Shown in pieces: positions 1 through 5,179 of a stretch of DNA of 5,179 nucleotides. Positions within the stretch are counted from its first letter, which is position 1; every line of letters starts with the position of its first letter. The position numbers were made by a program, and so were the translations under genes. The stretch comes from CAYQTL01 sp964420405 (GTDB taxonomy: Bacteria; Acidobacteriota; Thermoanaerobaculia; Thermoanaerobaculales; Sulfomarinibacteraceae): positions 1-5,179 of the forward strand of contig CAYQTL010000148.1 of NCBI GenBank assembly GCA_964420405.1, in the 5' to 3' direction. The notes under the pieces were generated by a model. The model was not told where the DNA came from. It made no database searches and worked only from the letters and a program-made list of their open reading frames with translations.

Positions 1-3048
<3,048 letters not shown>

Positions 3049-3049
3049 C

Positions 3050-4561
3050 TCAGCCTCCGGACGACGGCGGCACCAGCTCGCAGCAGCCGGCGCCGAGGTT
3101 CTCGCGCTCCATCTCGGTGCGCAGCAGGATCGCGCCGGCGGTGACGACCTCGTCGCCGGGGGCGACCGCGCCGCGGACCCGCACCCGCTCGCCGTTGCGC
3201 TCGTGCAGCGTCACCGGACGCGGCTCGTACAGGCCCACCCCGCGGCGCACGAACACGACCTCGTCCTCGCCGATCCGTTGGACCGCGTCGCGGGGAACGG
3301 TCACGCCGCCGGCCGGCGCCGTCACCTCGATCCGTGCGCGGGCGAAGCCGCCCGCCCGCAGCGCGCCGTCGGGGTTCGCCAGCTCCGCCCGCGCGGCGAC
3401 GGTCCGGCTGTGGACGTCGACCTCGGCGGAGACCCATGTCACGCGGCCCGCGGCGGCCCGCTCGGGGCTGCCCTCGGGCCAGACCTCGACCGGCTGCCCG
3501 ACCCGGATCCTGGCCGCGTCGCGCTCCGGAACCCGCAGCATCGCCCACATCCTCGAGGTGTCGCCGACCACCGCCAGCACGCGGTCGCGGTCGGCGACCT
3601 CGCCGACGGTCACCGGGCGGCGGAGCACCGTGCCCGCCGCCGGCGCGCGCAGCACGCAGCGGCCGCCGTCGCCCTCGCCGGCGCCGCCCACCGCGAGCGC
3701 CTCGCGGCTCGCCCCGACCGCACCCTCGGCGGCCTCGAGCTCCTGGCGGGCGAGCTCGACGTGGCGCAGGGGCGCGATCCCGGACCGCTGGAGGCGCTCC
3801 TCGCGCTCCAGGTTGGCGCGGGCGGTGAGCAGGCGCTCCCGGGCGGCGCGGAGAGCGCCCTGCAGCGACGCCGCCTCGGGGCTTGCGAGCACCACGACGG
3901 GGTCGCCGGCGCCGACCGGGTCGCCGAGGTCCACCAGGACCTCCTGCACCACGCCGGGCAGCGGCGCCCGGACCTCCGCGATCCGGTCGCGGTCGAACTC
4001 GAGGTCGGCGGTGCACTCGACGACCGCGGCGAGCTCGTCGCGCAGGACGGTCTCCGTGCGGAGCCCCAGAACCTGCTCGTGGCCGGGCTCGCGGAGCCGG
4101 ACCCGGAGTCCGTCCAGGGTGGCCGCCTTCGTCTCCGGCGGTGCGGCGCCGTGGCCGCACTCCGGGCAGACCGACTCGGGCAAACCGTGCGGGGCGCACC
4201 AGTCACCGGCTTCCCGGAACGCCGGGATCAGCTCCGGGTTGCAGATCGTGCAGGCGGACTCGGGCACGCCGTGGCCGGCGCACCAGTCGGCGGCGCCGTG
4301 GTCGCACAGGGGGCAGACCGACTCGGGCAAACCGTGCGGGGCGCACCAGTCGCCGGCCTCCTGGAACGCGGGAATCAGCTCGGGGTTGCAGATCGTGCAT
4401 GCGGACTCGGGCACGTCGTGCCCGGCGCACCAGTCGGCGGCGTGGGCGGCGGCGGTGCCAGAGCTCGGCGCGGTGGGTGCCTGCGGTGGATCCGCGCAGG
4501 CGGTGACGGCGATCGCGCAGGCGGCGACCGCGAAAGCTCGTGCTCTCGTGGTCCGGAACAT
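3050..4561 (-). CDS. czcB: RND efflux periplasmic adaptor (HlyD/CzcB type), predicted lipoprotein with N-terminal Cys/His repeat module
   Basis: Membrane-fusion protein of 503 residues that should link the RND permease to an outer-membrane channel. The signal peptide ends in a lipobox V19-T-A-C22, so it is predicted to be lipid-anchored. A short linker leads to two 49-residue repeats (42-90, 91-139) with four W-C-x2-H-x6-C-x2-C motifs: Cys/His at 45/48/55/58, 73/76/83/86, 94/97/104/107 and 122/125/132/135. The adaptor core follows: first lipoyl-like half around 194-226 (VRAPLPGVVQEVLV), a short alpha-hairpin about 229-290, second lipoyl half about 302-330 (VLRAPAAGTVL), then beta-barrel and membrane-proximal domains. 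The C-terminus has a Cys pair, GAGCCEL (C493, C494). A well-spaced GAGGAG supports the ATG at 4561. It is longer than many adaptors (about 350-420) because of the repeat module. Metal capture by the repeats is inferred from ligand pattern. The symbol is family-level. Confidence 0.93.
   Translation of the reverse strand: MFRTTRARAFAVAACAIAVTACADPPQAPTAPSSGTAAAHAADWCAGHDVPESACTICNPELIPAFQEAGDWCAPHGLPESVCPLCDHGAADWCAGHGVPESACTICNPELIPAFREAGDWCAPHGLPESVCPECGHGAAPPETKAATLDGLRVRLREPGHEQVLGLRTETVLRDELAAVVECTADLEFDRDRIAEVRAPLPGVVQEVLVDLGDPVGAGDPVVVLASPEAASLQGALRAARERLLTARANLEREERLQRSGIAPLRHVELARQELEAAEGAVGASREALAVGGAGEGDGGRCVLRAPAAGTVLRRPVTVGEVADRDRVLAVVGDTSRMWAMLRVPERDAARIRVGQPVEVWPEGSPERAAAGRVTWVSAEVDVHSRTVAARAELANPDGALRAGGFARARIEVTAPAGGVTVPRDAVQRIGEDEVVFVRRGVGLYEPRPVTLHERNGERVRVRGAVAPGDEVVTAGAILLRTEMERENLGAGCCELVPPSSGG
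3054..3058 (-). promoter_or_regulatory. Ribosome binding site of the RND permease
   Basis: GGAGG lies 5 bases before the ATG at 3048 and inside the last codons of the adaptor gene. It fixes the permease start. Because the adaptor stop (3052-3050) sits between this site and the ATG, translational coupling is likely. Confidence 0.8.
4145..4438 (-). repeat. 147-bp in-frame tandem duplication encoding the Cys/His module
   Basis: Two adjacent 147-bp units (4292-4438 and 4145-4291) inside the adaptor gene. By my hand alignment they differ at 13 positions (about 91% identity) and at 4 of 49 residues; all Cys, His, Trp, Pro-Glu-Ser positions are kept. Each unit itself contains two related half-motifs (DWCAGHxVPESACTIC and DWCAPHGLPESVCPxC), so the module looks like an old motif doubling followed by a more recent duplication of the whole unit. 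Confidence 0.95.
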
Positions 4562-4566
4562 CGTGT

Positions 4567-4572
4567 CTCCTC
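4567..4572 (-). promoter_or_regulatory. Ribosome binding site of the adaptor
   Basis: GAGGAG lies 5 bases upstream of the ATG at 4561. It decides the adaptor start and places the lipoprotein signal peptide exactly at the N-terminus. Confidence 0.75.
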
Positions 4573-4575
4573 GTG

Positions 4576-4615
4576 TCCGGCCGGAGGTCCGGCCATCGGC
4601 GATGGGGGCGATCGC
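4576..4615 (-). promoter_or_regulatory. Inverted-repeat-rich spacer between small Cys-rich gene and adaptor gene
   Basis: The 54-base gap holds several short dyads: TCCGGCCGGA (4576-4585, perfect palindrome), GGCCGG/CCGGCC arms (4579-4584 and 4589-4594, 4-base loop), CATC/GATG (4594-4597 and 4601-4604) and GCGATCGC (4608-4615). No U-tract follows, so this is not a convincing terminator. It may be an mRNA hairpin that tunes relative expression, an operator, or chance in GC-rich DNA. Confidence 0.3.
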
Positions 4616-4936
4616 TCAGGACACGGGAGGTCTGGGGGGATCCAGCAGCAGCTCGACGACAGCCAGCTCGGCGACCGTCGGGTCGCCGTCGGCCGGCGCC
4701 GGGGCACGGGGCGGACCGGTGGTGGCGACCGCCACCGGTACCACCGCCGGCGCGATCCGGGCGCAGCAGCCGCACAGCCCCGTGCCGCCGTCGCAGTCGT
4801 CGCCGGTCGGACAGGCGTCGCTGCACGGATCGTCGGTCGACAGAACGTGTGCGTCGGCGACGAACGGGACGACTCCCACCGCGAGCAGCAGCGTGACCGC
4901 GGCGAGTCTCCGCGCGAAGTCGCGATCAGGTCTCAT
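4616..4936 (-). CDS. Small exported Cys-rich protein, putative metal-binding accessory of the efflux operon
   Basis: A predicted 106-residue protein. An N-terminal basic stretch (RPDRDFARR) and hydrophobic core (about 11-26) end in A-D-A before His30, a good signal-peptidase I site, so it should be periplasmic or secreted. A compact cluster follows: C38, C42, C48, C55, C57, C58 among Asp and Gly, including CGCC, which suggests soft-metal binding or disulfides. The rest is Ala/Pro-rich and ends in LLLDPPRPPVS. I do not recognise a named family. It sits 54 bases upstream of the adaptor in the same direction, so co-transcription is likely and a periplasmic metal-handling role is inferred. The start is uncertain: ATG at 4936 gives a normal signal peptide but has no good Shine-Dalgarno; a GTG at 5002 has GAGGG six bases upstream but would add 22 residues before the signal peptide. 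I prefer 4936. Confidence 0.65.
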   Translation of the reverse strand: MRPDRDFARRLAAVTLLLAVGVVPFVADAHVLSTDDPCSDACPTGDDCDGGTGLCGCCARIAPAVVPVAVATTGPPRAPAPADGDPTVAELAVVELLLDPPRPPVS

Positions 4937-4945
4937 CCACCGGCG

Positions 4946-4974
4946 AGTGTGGCACAGGGGGGGCAGTGGGTCAA
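4946..4974 (-). promoter_or_regulatory. Candidate sigma70-type promoter of the metal efflux operon
   Basis: TTGACC (4969-4974) is a strong -35-like hexamer, followed after exactly 17 bases by CACACT (4946-4951), a weak -10 matching TATAAT at three positions. The predicted transcript would begin only a few bases before the ATG at 4936, which fits the lack of a ribosome binding site there. A TGTG-G-CACA dyad (4948-4956) overlaps the -10. This is sequence inspection only. Confidence 0.35.
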
Positions 4975-5068
4975 ACGTCGCTGGTGGTGTGCAGGGTCCC
5001 ACGCTACGCCCTCGCTGCCTCCCTGCGCTGTCGCTGACCCAGTCGCTGCCGCTGAGGACTACGGCACC

Positions 5069-5116
5069 ATCGGGATCGGGATCGGGACCGGGATCGGGAT
5101 CGGAAGCGGACGCGGA
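5069..5116 (+). repeat. Degenerate hexamer tandem repeat (ATCGGG)n with G-quadruplex motif
   Basis: About eight 6-base units run in register: ATCGGG three times, ACCGGG, ATCGGG, ATCGGA, then AGCGGA and CGCGGA as decayed copies. Five GGG runs (5072-5074, 5078-5080, 5084-5086, 5090-5092, 5096-5098), each separated by exactly 3 bases, satisfy the canonical G3N3 quadruplex pattern on the plus strand. It lies between two divergent genes, upstream of both candidate promoters. The repeat is certain; any regulatory role is not. Confidence 0.9.
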
Positions 5117-5131
5117 CGGGGGAGGGGCGCT

Positions 5132-5140
5132 TGCTATGCT
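5132..5140 (+). promoter_or_regulatory. Extended -10 promoter element for the divergent plus-strand gene
   Basis: TGcTATGCT matches the extended -10 form TGnTAnnnT. No good -35 is seen at the expected distance (5112-5117 reads GCGGAC), which an extended -10 can tolerate. The predicted transcription start, about 7 bases downstream, falls next to the ATG at 5149. Confidence 0.5.
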
Positions 5141-5148
5141 CCGGCGTC

Positions 5149-5179
5149 ATGGGCGAGGGGACGATGCGGTACCGGGAGA
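5149..5179 (+). CDS. Start of a divergent gene, product unknown (cut by window edge)
   Basis: Only about ten codons are visible (MGEGTMRYRE), too few to assign a family. Two in-frame ATGs are possible. The one at 5149 lies about where transcription would start from the extended -10 (leaderless). The one at 5164 has GAGG (5155-5158) five bases upstream and would leave a leader of roughly 17 bases. The gene is divergent from the metal operon and shares its intergenic region; whether it is a regulator of that operon cannot be judged here. Confidence 0.45.
   Translation, partial: MGEGTMRYRE

Noticed and set aside
4145..4438. Possible CRISPR-like array because of regular repeats
   Set aside because: There are only two adjacent units with no unique spacers, and both are in-frame coding sequence.
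4579..4594. Hairpin upstream of the adaptor as a rho-independent terminator
   Set aside because: The stem is only 6 bp and no T-rich tract follows on the minus strand, while the next gene continues in the same direction with a good ribosome binding site.
3610..4826. Several Arg/Ser/Pro-rich frames of 100-210 codons over the adaptor and small gene on both strands
   Set aside because: They are frame shadows of GC-rich coding DNA. Repeated peptides in them only mirror the 147-bp duplication.
4948..4956. TGTG-G-CACA dyad as a metal-regulator operator
   Set aside because: The arms are only 4 bp and the flanks do not extend the symmetry; the match is too short to separate from chance, though it overlaps the candidate -10.
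5003..5068. Possible gene, tRNA or other RNA gene in the right intergenic part
   Set aside because: Only a short imperfect direct repeat of GTCGCTG was seen; there is no cloverleaf, no conserved RNA motif and no plausible start with ribosome binding site apart from the GTG at 5002 discussed above.

Overview
This is a GC-rich window holding most of a heavy-metal efflux cluster of the tripartite RND type. Such pumps span two membranes, so the host is almost certainly Gram-negative (diderm). The very high GC content, the Cys-rich accessory proteins and a GGGATC-type hexamer repeat between genes would fit Myxococcota/Deltaproteobacteria-like or similar uncultured high-GC bacteria. That placement is inference only.

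Layout: three genes lie head to tail on the minus strand and are transcribed from right to left. The first (4936 to 4616) encodes a small exported Cys-rich protein of about 106 residues. The second (4561 to 3050) encodes a lipoprotein-type periplasmic adaptor (HlyD/CzcB class) with an unusual N-terminal Cys/His module, present as two nearly identical 49-residue repeats carrying four C-x2-H-x6-C-x2-C motifs. The third (3048 to the left edge) encodes a CzcA/CusA-type RND permease with the DFG-x3-D-x6-E-N proton-relay signature. The permease reading frame is open for 1016 codons and is probably missing only its last few to few dozen residues. The adaptor stop and permease start are separated by one base, so the two are probably translationally coupled. 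On the right, a divergent gene starts on the plus strand at 5149 or 5164 and leaves the window after about ten codons.

The intergenic region (4937-5148) holds a candidate promoter for the metal operon (TTGACC, 17 bp, CACACT), a (ATCGGG)n-like hexamer array that reads as a canonical G-quadruplex motif on the plus strand, and an extended -10 (TGcTATGCT) for the divergent gene. Both candidate promoters lie so close to the nearest ATG that leaderless or near-leaderless transcripts are possible.

Inferred working model: the Cys-rich small protein and the Cys/His repeats of the adaptor capture a soft or borderline metal ion in the periplasm and hand it to the RND permease, which uses the proton gradient to expel it through an outer-membrane channel. 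No outer-membrane channel gene and no metal-responsive regulator is visible here. The metal cannot be fixed from sequence alone; the permease signature favours divalent cations such as Zn, Co, Cd or Ni over Cu/Ag.
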